In this document: positions 35,480 to 44,772 of the stretch, in pieces
Layout: every line of letters begins with the position of its first letter
Position numbering within the stretch: position 1 is the first letter of the stretch
Translations under genes and position numbers: made by a program
The notes under the pieces: model-generated
Database searches by the model: none
The model's input: only the letters and a program-made list of their open reading frames with translations
What the model was told of the DNA's origin: nothing
DNA from: Ruminococcus sp. OA3
Lineage (GTDB): Bacteria > Bacillota > Clostridia > Lachnospirales > Lachnospiraceae
Length of the DNA stretch: 64,000 nucleotides
Direction: 5' to 3'
Assembly (NCBI RefSeq): GCF_022440845.1
Contig: NZ_JAKNTO010000001.1
Location: forward strand, 992,001-1,056,000

Positions 35480-35600
35480 ATCGAAAGAGCGAAGCTCTTG
35501 AGATCTTTCACGAAGGAACAGGGTTCCTGAGGTGAAAGGGGAGAGCAGGAAAGGGAAGCCGAACGCAGAGAGGCCTCATCAGAACCTGCACGAGGGGACA
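35480..35600 (+). promoter_or_regulatory. Structured leader RNA, class not recognised
   Basis: About 120 purine-rich nt between the promoter and the GH18 gene fold into several exact helices: AAGAGC/GCTCTT (35485-35490/35494-35499, GAA loop), CTTTCAC/GTGAAAG (35505-35511/35532-35538) enclosing AGGAAC/GTTCCT (35514-35519/35523-35528), and GCAGG/CCTGC (35545-35549/35585-35589). Such leaders before wall-hydrolase genes are often c-di-AMP (ydaO) riboswitches, but the ydaO hallmark sequences are not evident to me. Confidence 0.5.
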
Positions 35601-35629
35601 AAAAATAAAACATCAGGAGGTATGACAGG

Positions 35630-37318
35630 ATGAAAAAAAAGGCAGCTCCGATACTGGTTGTCATTCTGTTGATAATTTTGGTAGCGGCGGCCGGTGTGTT
35701 GTCATTTGTCATCAAGAGGTTTACACCGAGCAATGAGAAGATGGACGGCAGTCAATACTTTGGACTGGAACAGGATACAGACGTGGCACTTGTGGTAAAC
35801 GGGGAAGTGCTGGAAGATGTAGGGAAATTTATTGACGGAAATATCTATATACAGGATGCTGTGGTGAGCCAGTATATAAACCAGAGGTTTTACTGGGATG
35901 CAAATAACAAGGTCATGCTTTATACGCTTCCGGAAGAAGTTATCACGCTGACACCGGACAGTACTGAATATCTGGTTGGCGGGGAAACACTGAGGGAAGA
36001 TGTTCCAATGATCAGGTCGGAGGGTGACGTTTTTTATGTATCCCTTGAATTTTTGAAAAAGTACAGTGATATGTCCTGCCAAGAATATAAGGAGCCAGCA
36101 CGGGTCGTGATCAGCACAGAAGCTGGGACAGTGCAGATGGTTGATGCGTCTGCTGATTATGAAATACGGCAGAAGGGTGGCATAAAAAGTCCAATATTGA
36201 CAGAAGGGAAGAAAGGGGATGCCCTGTATTTCCTTGAGGCGATGGAGAACTGGACGAAAGTGTCTACCGGCGATGGATATACCGGCTATATTCGCAATGA
36301 GGATATTTCCGGAGTGAGGGAAGTTGAGTCTGCGGTGGAAACTCATGGACTGGAATATACAAATATCCGGAAAGATTACAAAATTAATCTGACATGGCAC
36401 ATGATGATGAACCGGGAAGGCAATCAAGAGCTTACCTCTAAGATCGAAGGATGTACCGGCCTTAATACAATTTCACCGACGTGGTATACTTTTGCGGATG
36501 ATAAAGGAAAACTGCAGTCTCTGGCGAGTCCGGCATATGTGAAACAGGCACATGAGGCTGGAATTGAGGTCTGGGGACTGATCGAAAACATTAATACTGA
36601 AGTCAGTACGCTCGACCTGCTCTCTGTCACGGAAAACAGGACTAAAATCATACAGCAGCTGATGAAATCTGCAAAATGGACAGGAATGGACGGCATCAAC
36701 GTAGATTTTGAAAACATAACGGAAGACTGCGCACCGCACTATGTACAGTTTATCAGAGAGCTTTCTGTTGCGTGCCGAAAAGCACAGCTTGTACTGTCTG
36801 TGGACAACCCTGTTCCGCAGCCATATAATGAATTTTATAACCGGAAAGAACAGGGGATCATGGCGGATTACGTGATTATAATGGGTTACGATGAACATTA
36901 TTCCGGTTCGGAAGAAGCGGGATCTGTTGCTTCCCTGCCTTTTGTGAAAGACGGAATTGAACAGACATTGAAAGAAGTACCGAAAGAAAAGGTGATCAAT
37001 GCGATACCATTTTACACCAGACTGTGGACCCAGCCATATGGATCCAGCAATATTACCAGCGAGGCGATGGGAATGGATACGGCTGCAGCTTATGTGAGTG
37101 AACACCAGATGGAAACATACTGGGACGGAGAGGCCGGACAGAATGTGGCTGAACTCCAGGGAGATGATGCGTTGTATCAAATCTGGCTGGAAGACGACCA
37201 GTCAATTGAAGAGAAAATGAAATTGATTCAGTCATATGACCTGGCAGGAGTGGCATCCTGGCAGCTCGGATACCAGAACAACAGTGTGTGGGCCGTGATC
37301 GGCAAATACCTGCAGTAG
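35630..37318 (+). CDS. GH18-family cell-wall/spore hydrolase with SH3 domain
   Basis: A 562-residue protein: N-terminal signal anchor (residues 5-25), a region of about 120 residues resembling amine-oxidase-type stalk domains, a bacterial SH3 domain (about 180-225), and a GH18 barrel from about 245 with the catalytic motif MDGINVDFEN and YVIIMGYDEHYSG. This resembles SleL/YaaH-type N-acetylglucosaminidases acting on cortex or wall peptidoglycan. AGGAGG precedes the ATG. A structured leader precedes it, and a DivIVA-like gene follows after 17 bp. Confidence 0.88.
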   Translation: MKKKAAPILVVILLIILVAAAGVLSFVIKRFTPSNEKMDGSQYFGLEQDTDVALVVNGEVLEDVGKFIDGNIYIQDAVVSQYINQRFYWDANNKVMLYTLPEEVITLTPDSTEYLVGGETLREDVPMIRSEGDVFYVSLEFLKKYSDMSCQEYKEPARVVISTEAGTVQMVDASADYEIRQKGGIKSPILTEGKKGDALYFLEAMENWTKVSTGDGYTGYIRNEDISGVREVESAVETHGLEYTNIRKDYKINLTWHMMMNREGNQELTSKIEGCTGLNTISPTWYTFADDKGKLQSLASPAYVKQAHEAGIEVWGLIENINTEVSTLDLLSVTENRTKIIQQLMKSAKWTGMDGINVDFENITEDCAPHYVQFIRELSVACRKAQLVLSVDNPVPQPYNEFYNRKEQGIMADYVIIMGYDEHYSGSEEAGSVASLPFVKDGIEQTLKEVPKEKVINAIPFYTRLWTQPYGSSNITSEAMGMDTAAAYVSEHQMETYWDGEAGQNVAELQGDDALYQIWLEDDQSIEEKMKLIQSYDLAGVASWQLGYQNNSVWAVIGKYLQ

Positions 37319-37335
37319 ACAGAAAGGGGAAACAC

Positions 37336-38094
37336 ATGAGTGAGAATGAATTGTTTAAGACAACATTAATGGGGGGATATGACAAGGATGATGTGATGGA
37401 ACAGATGAGGAAAATGAAAGAAACCCACACAGGAGAAATTACCCGTCTTGCCAAGGAGATTCAGAAGAAAAACAGCAGGATTGAGGAGCTGACAGAACGT
37501 CTGGTTGCCAAAGAAGAACAGAAAGAACAGCTGGAACGCAATATAAAAAATAAATATCAAAAGTATATCGATCATTATGAAAGTATATCGAGGCTGGTAC
37601 TGGAATCACAGATCCGGGCCGAGAACATTATCAAGGATGCACAGAAGAAGGCCGATGATATTGTGCGTCAGGCTGAGAAGGAAGCGCAGAAGCGCATCGA
37701 CACGGTACAGTCAGAAGTAGACAGGAGACTCACAGACGGGCAGCGTAAATACATAGCTGTACAGGAAGAGATGAATGCGATTGTTGAATTGATCAACCAG
37801 GCACAGCAGCGGTTTATGGCCTCTTATAAAGAGGTTCACAGTATTATCAGTACAATGCCTGAATCGCTCAGGAATTTTGATGAGGACATTACGAATGACT
37901 TTGATGCCGATATCAGTGAACAGGATCCGGAGCTGGAGGCGGCAGGCAAATCCATGCGTGAGATTGAGCGTAAGATCAGAAAAGATCTTGATCTCGAGGA
38001 TAGTCTGGATGATGCAGACGACCTGACAGAAGAAGATCTTGAAAAATTTCTTTATAAACATGGGATTATCCGTAAGGATAAAGACGATGAATAA
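37336..38094 (+). CDS. DivIVA-like coiled-coil protein
   Basis: A 252-residue protein with the N-terminal FKTTLMGGYDKDDVMEQM segment (DivIVA-type membrane-curvature domain), a long coiled coil at about 25-165, and an acidic C-terminus. DivIVA proteins mark poles and septa in Gram-positive bacteria. AAGGGGAAA lies before the ATG at 37336. It is cotranscribed with the GH18 gene, which suggests a role in placing wall enzymes; this is inference. Confidence 0.8.
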   Translation: MSENELFKTTLMGGYDKDDVMEQMRKMKETHTGEITRLAKEIQKKNSRIEELTERLVAKEEQKEQLERNIKNKYQKYIDHYESISRLVLESQIRAENIIKDAQKKADDIVRQAEKEAQKRIDTVQSEVDRRLTDGQRKYIAVQEEMNAIVELINQAQQRFMASYKEVHSIISTMPESLRNFDEDITNDFDADISEQDPELEAAGKSMREIERKIRKDLDLEDSLDDADDLTEEDLEKFLYKHGIIRKDKDDE

Positions 38095-38155
38095 AAAGCA
38101 GGTCATTGTCCATACCCTTAACGTTAAGTTGAGGGAAGGACGATGACCTGCTTTT
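38094..38155. terminator. Strong terminator between convergent genes
   Basis: AAAAGCAGGTCAT at 38094-38106 pairs with 38143-38155, extended inward to about 18 bp. A and T tracts flank both sides. Confidence 0.88.
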
Positions 38156-38161
38156 GGCATT

Positions 38162-40159
38162 TCAGCCCGTGGATGCTCCTCTTGCAACAAAGTACCGGAA
38201 GGTTGAACCGCCGAAATTATATTCTTTTTCCAGTATGAAATGATCATGAAACCAGGAGGCGGCTCCGGGAGCAAAGGACTCCATTTTTTCGATGGTGGCC
38301 TGTCCGGTAAAGACCTGTGTGACCTTCTTATCCTGAATATCCTGTATTACGTAATCTGCAACCTGAGGACGCACCGATAAGTCGGTAAAATCCAGAGTAA
38401 AGCAGTTCGTTGACCAGCCGAGCAGGCTGTATATCTCCGAGACGGAGACGCCGAATCCGTAGGTGTGAGGGGGAATCTCAGCGGCAATTGTATCGGCAAA
38501 TCCCTGGAATTCTGTCATATCATGATAGTTCTTCCTGATATCACTGTTGTAAGCGTATTGTATCATTGTACCAAGCGTCAGCATCAGCAGGACGGACAGG
38601 GATAAAGCACAGAAACTGATTTTCCCAAGCTGTGCAAAAGAGTTCTTCATAAGCCTTCTGAGAGAAAAAACCTGCAGCTGTGGCAGTGTGTGGTCAGCCA
38701 GCATACACAGACAAAGTACGGCCTGAATATGACAGATATCCAGATTGTGATAGGCAGGTCTGTTCATAAAATATGTAATCTGTCCAAGTGAGATTACGGA
38801 CAGAAAAAAGCTGAATACCGGGAGCACCGGAATAGAAGAAGGGGCACAGATCTGAAAGCATCTCATGGAAGAAATGCCCCAGGCAGCTGCAATAAAAAAG
38901 AGCAGCAGGACGCCCATGTAAGCAGCAGGATACAGGGGAAGATCCAGGTGTAGAAGATCCGTCATATAGGATGATGACATCAGCGGAAATAAAAATTCCC
39001 GAAGTGAATTTGCCGGAGAATGCTGCAGGATATTATACAGGTTTACGAGACCATAAGCTCCGAGGAATACACCCCCGACTGCTGCACAGTGAAACACCGC
39101 AGTCTTTATGAGCGACAACGTACTCTGCGTTTTCAATACAAAATATCGGAGTATCCAAAGACCTGCCCACGCAACGGCACAGATCATACCGCTTTCTGTG
39201 TTCCAGACGACCCCCGCCAGGCATAACACATACCCCAGAACACAGGTCGGTCGGTTCAGCCTGTTCATACGCAGGCAGAAAGCGCCAAACAACAGCAGGA
39301 CAGCCGGAAACAGGATACGGTGCGGCCACACCTGCCAGTAATATCCACCTCTCATAGATAAGATGGGGAGAGTCATTGCGATACATCCTAAAATACGGAT
39401 GACGGTGTTTTCGACCATCAGGTGCAGCGTTAAAAATGAACACAGAAAACATAACCCTCCTATCAATGCTGTGATCAGCATGAAATCCAGGAAGTTTCCG
39501 CCCAGAATCTTCAGTGGAATTTTATAAAAAAGAGCGTAATGACCGTAAATGCTGGTCGTGGACTCTGTGTATGCACTTCCGTGAAATACATTGTAGACAG
39601 AATTGAAATATGCATGGCCGTGGGCGGTATCGGCGGCCTGACTTCGTCCGAAGATATTTGGCGTGTAGAAGGTATAGGTCATCAGCATGGTCAGCCCGCT
39701 GTAAAATAAAACCATAATCCAGGTTCTGACAGGTACATCCTGGAAATGCCATACGCTGAAAAACACGAGACATGCGATCAGGGCCAGGACAATGACAAGC
39801 AGCAGCGGCAGATTATGCCAGATGTATTTGTATGACACCCCTCCGGTGAGGTTTCCCTCCATTAAAAAAGAAACGGTTAAAAAGAGCAGTGTTCCAATTG
39901 AAAACAGTGTGAAACATAGAAAGCGCACTGCACGGTGCTGTAAAAAGCTGCATGCCCGAAAGCAGAATATGCGGTAAAAAAGCAGGAACGAAAGACAAAA
40001 TAAAATGACGGTTCCCGCAAAGACAATTAAATTGATGTTGCCTGCGGATGAGATAAAAGCTGAAAGTGCCGGTATCTTCAGACAGGCGGTAAAAAACACG
40101 GCTGCGGTCAGTGCGGCCAGAATACCGGAAAATAAGCTGTTCTCCTCTGAGTGGTTCAT
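38162..40159 (-). CDS. Polytopic membrane protein, function unknown
   Basis: A 665-residue protein with about twelve to thirteen hydrophobic helices over the first 500 residues and a roughly 120-residue soluble C-terminal domain (…IQDKKVTQVFTGQATIEKMES…). The layout resembles GT-C glycosyltransferases and other wall-polymer membrane proteins, but I see no diagnostic motif. ATG 40159 is preceded by AAAGGGGGG; the frame runs further upstream into the repeat at 40196-40349 without another likely start. Confidence 0.7.
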   Translation of the reverse strand: MNHSEENSLFSGILAALTAAVFFTACLKIPALSAFISSAGNINLIVFAGTVILFCLSFLLFYRIFCFRACSFLQHRAVRFLCFTLFSIGTLLFLTVSFLMEGNLTGGVSYKYIWHNLPLLLVIVLALIACLVFFSVWHFQDVPVRTWIMVLFYSGLTMLMTYTFYTPNIFGRSQAADTAHGHAYFNSVYNVFHGSAYTESTTSIYGHYALFYKIPLKILGGNFLDFMLITALIGGLCFLCSFLTLHLMVENTVIRILGCIAMTLPILSMRGGYYWQVWPHRILFPAVLLLFGAFCLRMNRLNRPTCVLGYVLCLAGVVWNTESGMICAVAWAGLWILRYFVLKTQSTLSLIKTAVFHCAAVGGVFLGAYGLVNLYNILQHSPANSLREFLFPLMSSSYMTDLLHLDLPLYPAAYMGVLLLFFIAAAWGISSMRCFQICAPSSIPVLPVFSFFLSVISLGQITYFMNRPAYHNLDICHIQAVLCLCMLADHTLPQLQVFSLRRLMKNSFAQLGKISFCALSLSVLLMLTLGTMIQYAYNSDIRKNYHDMTEFQGFADTIAAEIPPHTYGFGVSVSEIYSLLGWSTNCFTLDFTDLSVRPQVADYVIQDIQDKKVTQVFTGQATIEKMESFAPGAASWFHDHFILEKEYNFGGSTFRYFVARGASTG

Positions 40160-40195
40160 GGCAGATCCCCCCTTTATGGTAATAAATATTAATCC

Positions 40196-40349
40196 GTAAC
40201 TGTTCAGGACGGCACATCTTCCTGACCGAAAAAGCCGGTCAAGAAGCATCAAATGTTCATCCGATGTGGAAATTGGTGTAGAAAGCGACTTACAAGCAAA
40301 GCTTGACGCAGCTTTCTGCACCAATTTCCCCGCCGTCCTGAACTGTTAC
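40196..40349. repeat. 154-bp palindromic repeat element (copy 1)
   Basis: Outer arms GTAACTGTTCAGGACGGC at 40196-40213 and 40332-40349 match as an inverted repeat with one mismatch. Nested inside is a 19-bp inverted repeat (40268-40286/40311-40329, one G-T pair) around a CAAGC-AAA-GCTTG hairpin, plus a GACCG/CGGTC hairpin (40224-40240). The motifs GCATCAAAT and AAGCAAAGCTTGAC recur in the element within hpt at 55064-55185. It lies in the 322-bp gap between divergent genes. Confidence 0.7.
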
Positions 40350-40481
40350 GTTAATTCTATCATCTGCAGAAAGAATGCTTTTGTCAAGTTATTTTTGGCA
40401 TTTGGGAAACTTTAAGCTCAGGTAGAATGATTGGAAGTGGATGAGTCATATATTAAGAGGAAGATATGATGGCAGGTGTCT

Positions 40482-41177
40482 ATGGATCGAAAAAAATGGA
40501 AACCCGTTGTAGACATTATGTTGGGATGTCTGCTGCTGGTGGGCGTGTACTATTTATCGCGGGAAGGAGCGCGTCTGGTCACGCAGGAACTGCAGGGCCG
40601 TCAGACTGTAGTGATCGATGCCGGTCACGGCGGTGATGATCCGGGAAAAGTGGGGATCAATAACGAACTGGAAAAGGATCTGAATCTGGAAATTGCCAAA
40701 AAAGTAGAGAAACTGCTTCAGGAGTCGGGATACCAGGTGATTATGACTCGCACGAAGGATGAGATGCTCTGCGGCAGGGGAAGCCAGAATAAAAAGGCGG
40801 AGGATCTAAAGAAACGGTGTCAGATCATCAACGAAAGTTCCGCAGACTGTGCAGTCAGTATTCATCAGAACAGCTATTCTGATGAAGCCGTGAAGGGTGC
40901 TCAGGTTTTCTATTTTGAACATTCCGAGGACGGAAAACAGCTGGCGTCCATGCTCCAGAATGCACTTGTGGATGGACTCGACCCTCAAAACCACAGAAAA
41001 GAGAAGGGGAACATCACATACTACCTGCTGAAGAAGACAGAGGTTCCAATCGTGATCGTTGAATGTGGATTTCTGAGCAATTCAGAGGAGGCTGGAAAGT
41101 TAAAGACAGAAGCATATCAGGATAAGGTTGCGGCCGCAGTAACCGCAGGTGTCAGGGAATATCTGGGGGATTCCTGA
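40482..41177 (+). CDS. N-acetylmuramoyl-L-alanine amidase, CwlD-like
   Basis: A 231-residue protein: N-terminal TM/signal anchor (about 10-25), then an Amidase_3 domain with zinc ligands His49 (VIDAGHGG), a Glu in the NNELEKDLNL segment, His in VSIHQN, and catalytic Glu in VIVECGFLSN. The size and single domain fit CwlD, which makes muramic-delta-lactam in spore cortex. ATG 40482 is preferred to GTG 40476. Confidence 0.85.
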   Translation: MDRKKWKPVVDIMLGCLLLVGVYYLSREGARLVTQELQGRQTVVIDAGHGGDDPGKVGINNELEKDLNLEIAKKVEKLLQESGYQVIMTRTKDEMLCGRGSQNKKAEDLKKRCQIINESSADCAVSIHQNSYSDEAVKGAQVFYFEHSEDGKQLASMLQNALVDGLDPQNHRKEKGNITYYLLKKTEVPIVIVECGFLSNSEEAGKLKTEAYQDKVAAAVTAGVREYLGDS

Positions 41178-41263
41178 GTTTTCCCAAAAAGAGAGTTCCA
41201 TTTTACAAAATTCAATGCTATAATAAAATGGATTGTGTAAAGATTTATTACAAGAGGATGACT

Positions 41264-42313
41264 ATGGAAACGAAAATTGTAAAGGTGGACCGGAAACATC
41301 CACAGGAGGACATCATGAGGGAGGCCGGACAGATTTTAAAGGACGGCGGCCTGGTGGCGTTTCCGACGGAGACCGTGTACGGTCTGGGAGGCAATGCACT
41401 TGACGTGAACGCATCTCATAAGATCTATGCGGCCAAGGGACGACCGTCGGATAACCCGCTGATCATTCATATAGCGAACCTGGAAGACATGGACGCGTTA
41501 GTGACTGAGATACCGCCTGCGGCAAAACACCTTGCGGGCACATACTGGCCCGGTCCCCTGACTATGATATTTCCCAAGAGCGAATGTGTGCCGTATGAGA
41601 CGACAGGAGGACTTGAGAGTGTTGCAGTCAGAATGCCCAGTCACAGTATTGCACAGATTCTGATCAGGGAGGCTGGCGGATACGTGGCTGCACCAAGCGC
41701 TAACACATCCGGGAGGCCCAGCCCCACGCTGGCGGAGCACGTGATCGAAGATTTGAATGGGAAGATTGATATGATCATTGACGGGGGTAGTGTAGGAATC
41801 GGGCTGGAGTCCACGATTGTGGATTTTACAGAGGATATACCCACGATACTGCGGCCGGGTTATATCAATGAAGATATGCTTCGGGAGATTCTGGGGGAAG
41901 TCAGGATGGATCAGGGACTGATCGCGGAAGATATGGATATTCACCCAAAGGCTCCCGGTATGAAATACAGACATTATGCGCCGAAGGGATCGCTTGTGAT
42001 CGTAGAAGGCAGGCAGGAAAATGTGACGGCTGCAATCCAGAAAATGGCGGATGAAAAAATCGGCCAGGGATACTGTGTTGGCATCATCGGTACGGATGAG
42101 ACGGTTGACGCCTATAAATCAGGAGTTGTCAAGAGCATCGGGGCACGCGAAGATGAAGCCGGGATCGCGCGGCATCTTTACCGGGTGCTGCGGGAATTTG
42201 ATGACAGCGAAGTTGCATATATTTATTCGGAGTCTTTCCACACTCCTAAAATGGGACAGGCTATCATGAACCGTCTGCTGAAGGCGGCAGGACACCAGAT
42301 TATAGAGGTTTGA
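41264..42313 (+). CDS. ywlC: Threonylcarbamoyl-AMP synthase (Sua5/YwlC)
   Basis: Makes threonylcarbamoyl-AMP for the t6A37 modification of tRNA. It has 349 residues: a YrdC domain (GGLVAFPTETVYGLGGNA, KGRPSDNPLI, SANTSGRPSPT) and the C-terminal Sua5 domain (about 215-349, with HPKAPGMKYRHYAP). AGAGG and the distance favour ATG 41264. An extended -10 lies at about 41214-41222. It is followed by the phosphatase-like gene, as in Bacillus ywlC-ywlE neighbourhoods. Confidence 0.93.
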   Translation: METKIVKVDRKHPQEDIMREAGQILKDGGLVAFPTETVYGLGGNALDVNASHKIYAAKGRPSDNPLIIHIANLEDMDALVTEIPPAAKHLAGTYWPGPLTMIFPKSECVPYETTGGLESVAVRMPSHSIAQILIREAGGYVAAPSANTSGRPSPTLAEHVIEDLNGKIDMIIDGGSVGIGLESTIVDFTEDIPTILRPGYINEDMLREILGEVRMDQGLIAEDMDIHPKAPGMKYRHYAPKGSLVIVEGRQENVTAAIQKMADEKIGQGYCVGIIGTDETVDAYKSGVVKSIGAREDEAGIARHLYRVLREFDDSEVAYIYSESFHTPKMGQAIMNRLLKAAGHQIIEV

Positions 42314-42324
42314 GGAGCACCACA

Positions 42325-42789
42325 GTGAAGTATTATAACAAACTGATCTTCGTAGATGAAGATGATAACAGCAGAGCACCGATGGCAAAGATCATTATGA
42401 AAAGCAAATTCCTTCTCGGACCGCTGGATATTGAATCCAGAGGTCTCGTTGTGCTGTTTCCGGAACCGATGAATCAGAAGGCGGAGGCGGTGCTGATCAG
42501 CAACGGCTACAGTGTGACGACCCATGAGGCCAGACAGCTGCAGCAGGAAGATCTGGGGGAAGATGTTCTGGTACTTACGATGGAGGATGCACAGAAGGAA
42601 AAAATCTGGGAAAACTATGAGCATGCACATCACGTTTATACGCTGACTGAATATATCAGCCTGCGGGGTGAACTCCCTCCTCTTTACGGGGAACCGTTAA
42701 AGGAATACGGAAAATGTTATGAGACGCTGGAAGCTCTGATCGGAGGCATCGTAATCCGCCTTAACGAAGAGGAACAGCAGGAGCAATAG
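42325..42789 (+). CDS. LMW protein-tyrosine/arginine phosphatase homologue, catalytic Cys lost
   Basis: A 154-residue protein positioned like YwlE. The P-loop expected as VCxxNxCRSPMA reads VDEDDNSRAPMA: Asp11 replaces the nucleophilic Cys and Ser replaces the second Cys, while Arg17 and the APMA segment persist. It is therefore probably not a phosphatase by the normal mechanism; it may bind phospho-ligands or act as a regulator. GTG at 42325 has GAGGAG 8 nt upstream. It starts 11 bp after ywlC. Confidence 0.78.
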   Translation: MKYYNKLIFVDEDDNSRAPMAKIIMKSKFLLGPLDIESRGLVVLFPEPMNQKAEAVLISNGYSVTTHEARQLQQEDLGEDVLVLTMEDAQKEKIWENYEHAHHVYTLTEYISLRGELPPLYGEPLKEYGKCYETLEALIGGIVIRLNEEEQQEQ

Positions 42790-42802
42790 GAGAGGAAACA
42801 TA

Positions 42803-43288
42803 ATGGGGACAAAAAGAGAAGACTATATAACCTGGGATGAATATTTTATGGGTGTTGCAATCTTATCCGGAATGAGGTCAAAAGATCCCAACACACAGGT
42901 TGGAGCCTGTATCGTAAGCGCAGATAATAAAATCCTGTCGATGGGATATAACGGTTTTCCCACCGGATGTTCGGACGATGAATTTCCGTGGACAAGGGAG
43001 GGAGCACCGCTTGATAACAAATATTTTTATAGCACGCACAGCGAGCTGAATGCGATTCTGAATTATCGCGGCGGCAGTCTGGAGGGGTCAAAGCTTTACG
43101 TCTCACTGTTTCCGTGCAACGAGTGTGCGAAGGCTATCATTCAGGCAGGTATCAAGACGATTATCTATGACTGTGATAAATATTCGGGTTCAGATTCCGT
43201 TGTTGCTTCCAAGAGAATGCTGGACGCTGCGGGGGTGCGTTATTATCAATACAACAGGACAAACCGGGAAATCACATTCCGTGTTTAA
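42803..43288 (+). CDS. dCMP/deoxycytidylate deaminase family protein
   Basis: A 161-residue zinc deaminase: TQVGACIVS, catalytic HSE (STHSELNAIL) and the zinc cysteines of PCNEC. It converts dCMP to dUMP in thymidylate supply; ComEB belongs here. AGGAGAGG lies upstream of the ATG, 13 bp after the phosphatase-like gene. Confidence 0.92.
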   Translation: MGTKREDYITWDEYFMGVAILSGMRSKDPNTQVGACIVSADNKILSMGYNGFPTGCSDDEFPWTREGAPLDNKYFYSTHSELNAILNYRGGSLEGSKLYVSLFPCNECAKAIIQAGIKTIIYDCDKYSGSDSVVASKRMLDAAGVRYYQYNRTNREITFRV

Positions 43289-43315
43289 AATATATTCAGG
43301 TAAAAAGGAGAAATT

Positions 43316-44755
43316 ATGGCTAAGGAAAAGAAACTGGTTGAAGCGATTACTTCCATGGAGGAAGATTTTGCGCAGTGGTATACGGATATTGTAAAAAAGG
43401 CAGAGCTGATTGACTATACAAGCGTAAAAGGCTGTATGGTAATCAAACCGGCTGGATATGCGATCTGGGAAAATATTCAGCATGAGCTTGACAGACGGTT
43501 TAAAGAGACGGGAGTTGAGAATGTATATCTTCCGATGTTTATTCCTGAAAGCCTTCTGCAAAAAGAAAAGGACCATGTGGAAGGCTTTGCGCCTGAGGTT
43601 GCATGGGTGACACACGGCGGACTGGAACCGCTTCAGGAGCGTCTCTGTGTCAGGCCGACTTCCGAGACATTGTTCTGTGACCTGTACGCCAAGGATGTCC
43701 ATTCTCACAGGGATCTTCCGAAGCTGTACAATCAGTGGTGCTCTGTTGTGCGCTGGGAAAAGACGACGAGACCGTTCCTCCGCTCCAGAGAATTCTTATG
43801 GCAGGAAGGCCATACTGCACATGCAACGGCAAAAGAGGCAGAAGAACGTACGATCATGATGCTGAATGTGTATGCAGATTTCTGCGAGGAAGTGCTGGCT
43901 ATTCCTGTGATCAAAGGAAGAAAGACGGATAAGGAAAAGTTTGCCGGGGCAGAGGCAACGTATACAATTGAATCCCTGATGCATGATGGTAAGGCACTCC
44001 AGTCCGGAACCAGTCATAACTTTGGGGATGGGTTTGCACAGGCATTCGGTATCCAGTATGCCGATAAAGATAACCAGTTGAAATACGTACATCAGACCTC
44101 ATGGGGCATGACGACTCGTATGATCGGAGCTATCATTATGGTACATGGAGACAACAGCGGACTGGTATTGCCTCCGCGCATTGCACCCGTGCAGGTAATG
44201 GTCATTCCGATCCAGCAGAAAAAAGAAGGCGTTCTGGATATGGCGGACAAAGTCTGCAGCAGTCTGAGGGCATCGGGTGTTCGAGCACGACTGGATGATT
44301 CGGATAAGAGCCCGGGCTGGAAATTCTCAGAGCAGGAAATGAGAGGAATACCAGTGCGTATCGAGCTGGGACCGAAGGATATAGAAAATGGTCAGGCTGT
44401 GCTGGTTCGCCGTGATACAAGAGAAAAGACTGTTGTGGCACTTGACGAGGCTGCAGCAAAAGCACAGGAACTGCTCGTGACGATTCAGAAGGATATGCTG
44501 GACAGAGCGAGGGAACACCGTGATTCCCATACCTACGTGGCACAGGATTATGAAAGCTTCCGGAAAACAATTGAAGAGAAACCGGGGTTTGTTAAGGCTA
44601 TGTGGTGCGGCTGCCAGGAATGTGAGGAAAAGATCAAAGAGGAGACACAGGCAACGTCCAGATGCATACCGTTTGAGCAGGAACAGATCGCTGATACCTG
44701 TGTCTGCTGTGGAAAACCGGCAGTGAAGATGGTGTACTGGGGTAAAGCATATTAA
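43316..44755 (+). CDS. proS: Prolyl-tRNA synthetase, short archaeal/eukaryotic type
   Basis: A 479-residue class II synthetase without the bacterial editing insertion. Class II motifs include [14 protein letters not shown] and the [10 protein letters not shown] segment; an anticodon-binding domain (about 285-385) and a C-terminal zinc-like domain with four Cys (CGCQEC … CVCC) follow. This form is common in Clostridia. AAAGGAG precedes the ATG. Confidence 0.95.
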   Translation: MAKEKKLVEAITSMEEDFAQWYTDIVKKAELIDYTSVKGCMVIKPAGYAIWENIQHELDRRFKETGVENVYLPMFIPESLLQKEKDHVEGFAPEVAWVTHGGLEPLQERLCVRPTSETLFCDLYAKDVHSHRDLPKLYNQWCSVVRWEKTTRPFLRSREFLWQEGHTAHATAKEAEERTIMMLNVYADFCEEVLAIPVIKGRKTDKEKFAGAEATYTIESLMHDGKALQSGTSHNFGDGFAQAFGIQYADKDNQLKYVHQTSWGMTTRMIGAIIMVHGDNSGLVLPPRIAPVQVMVIPIQQKKEGVLDMADKVCSSLRASGVRARLDDSDKSPGWKFSEQEMRGIPVRIELGPKDIENGQAVLVRRDTREKTVVALDEAAAKAQELLVTIQKDMLDRAREHRDSHTYVAQDYESFRKTIEEKPGFVKAMWCGCQECEEKIKEETQATSRCIPFEQEQIADTCVCCGKPAVKMVYWGKAY

Positions 44756-44772
44756 TCTTAAGGAGAGTGCGT

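Noticed and set aside
35575-35582. Hammerhead-like CTGATGAG on the minus strand
   Set aside because: No GAAA core follows the would-be stem II and no cleavage-site stem fits; the helices on the plus strand explain the region better.
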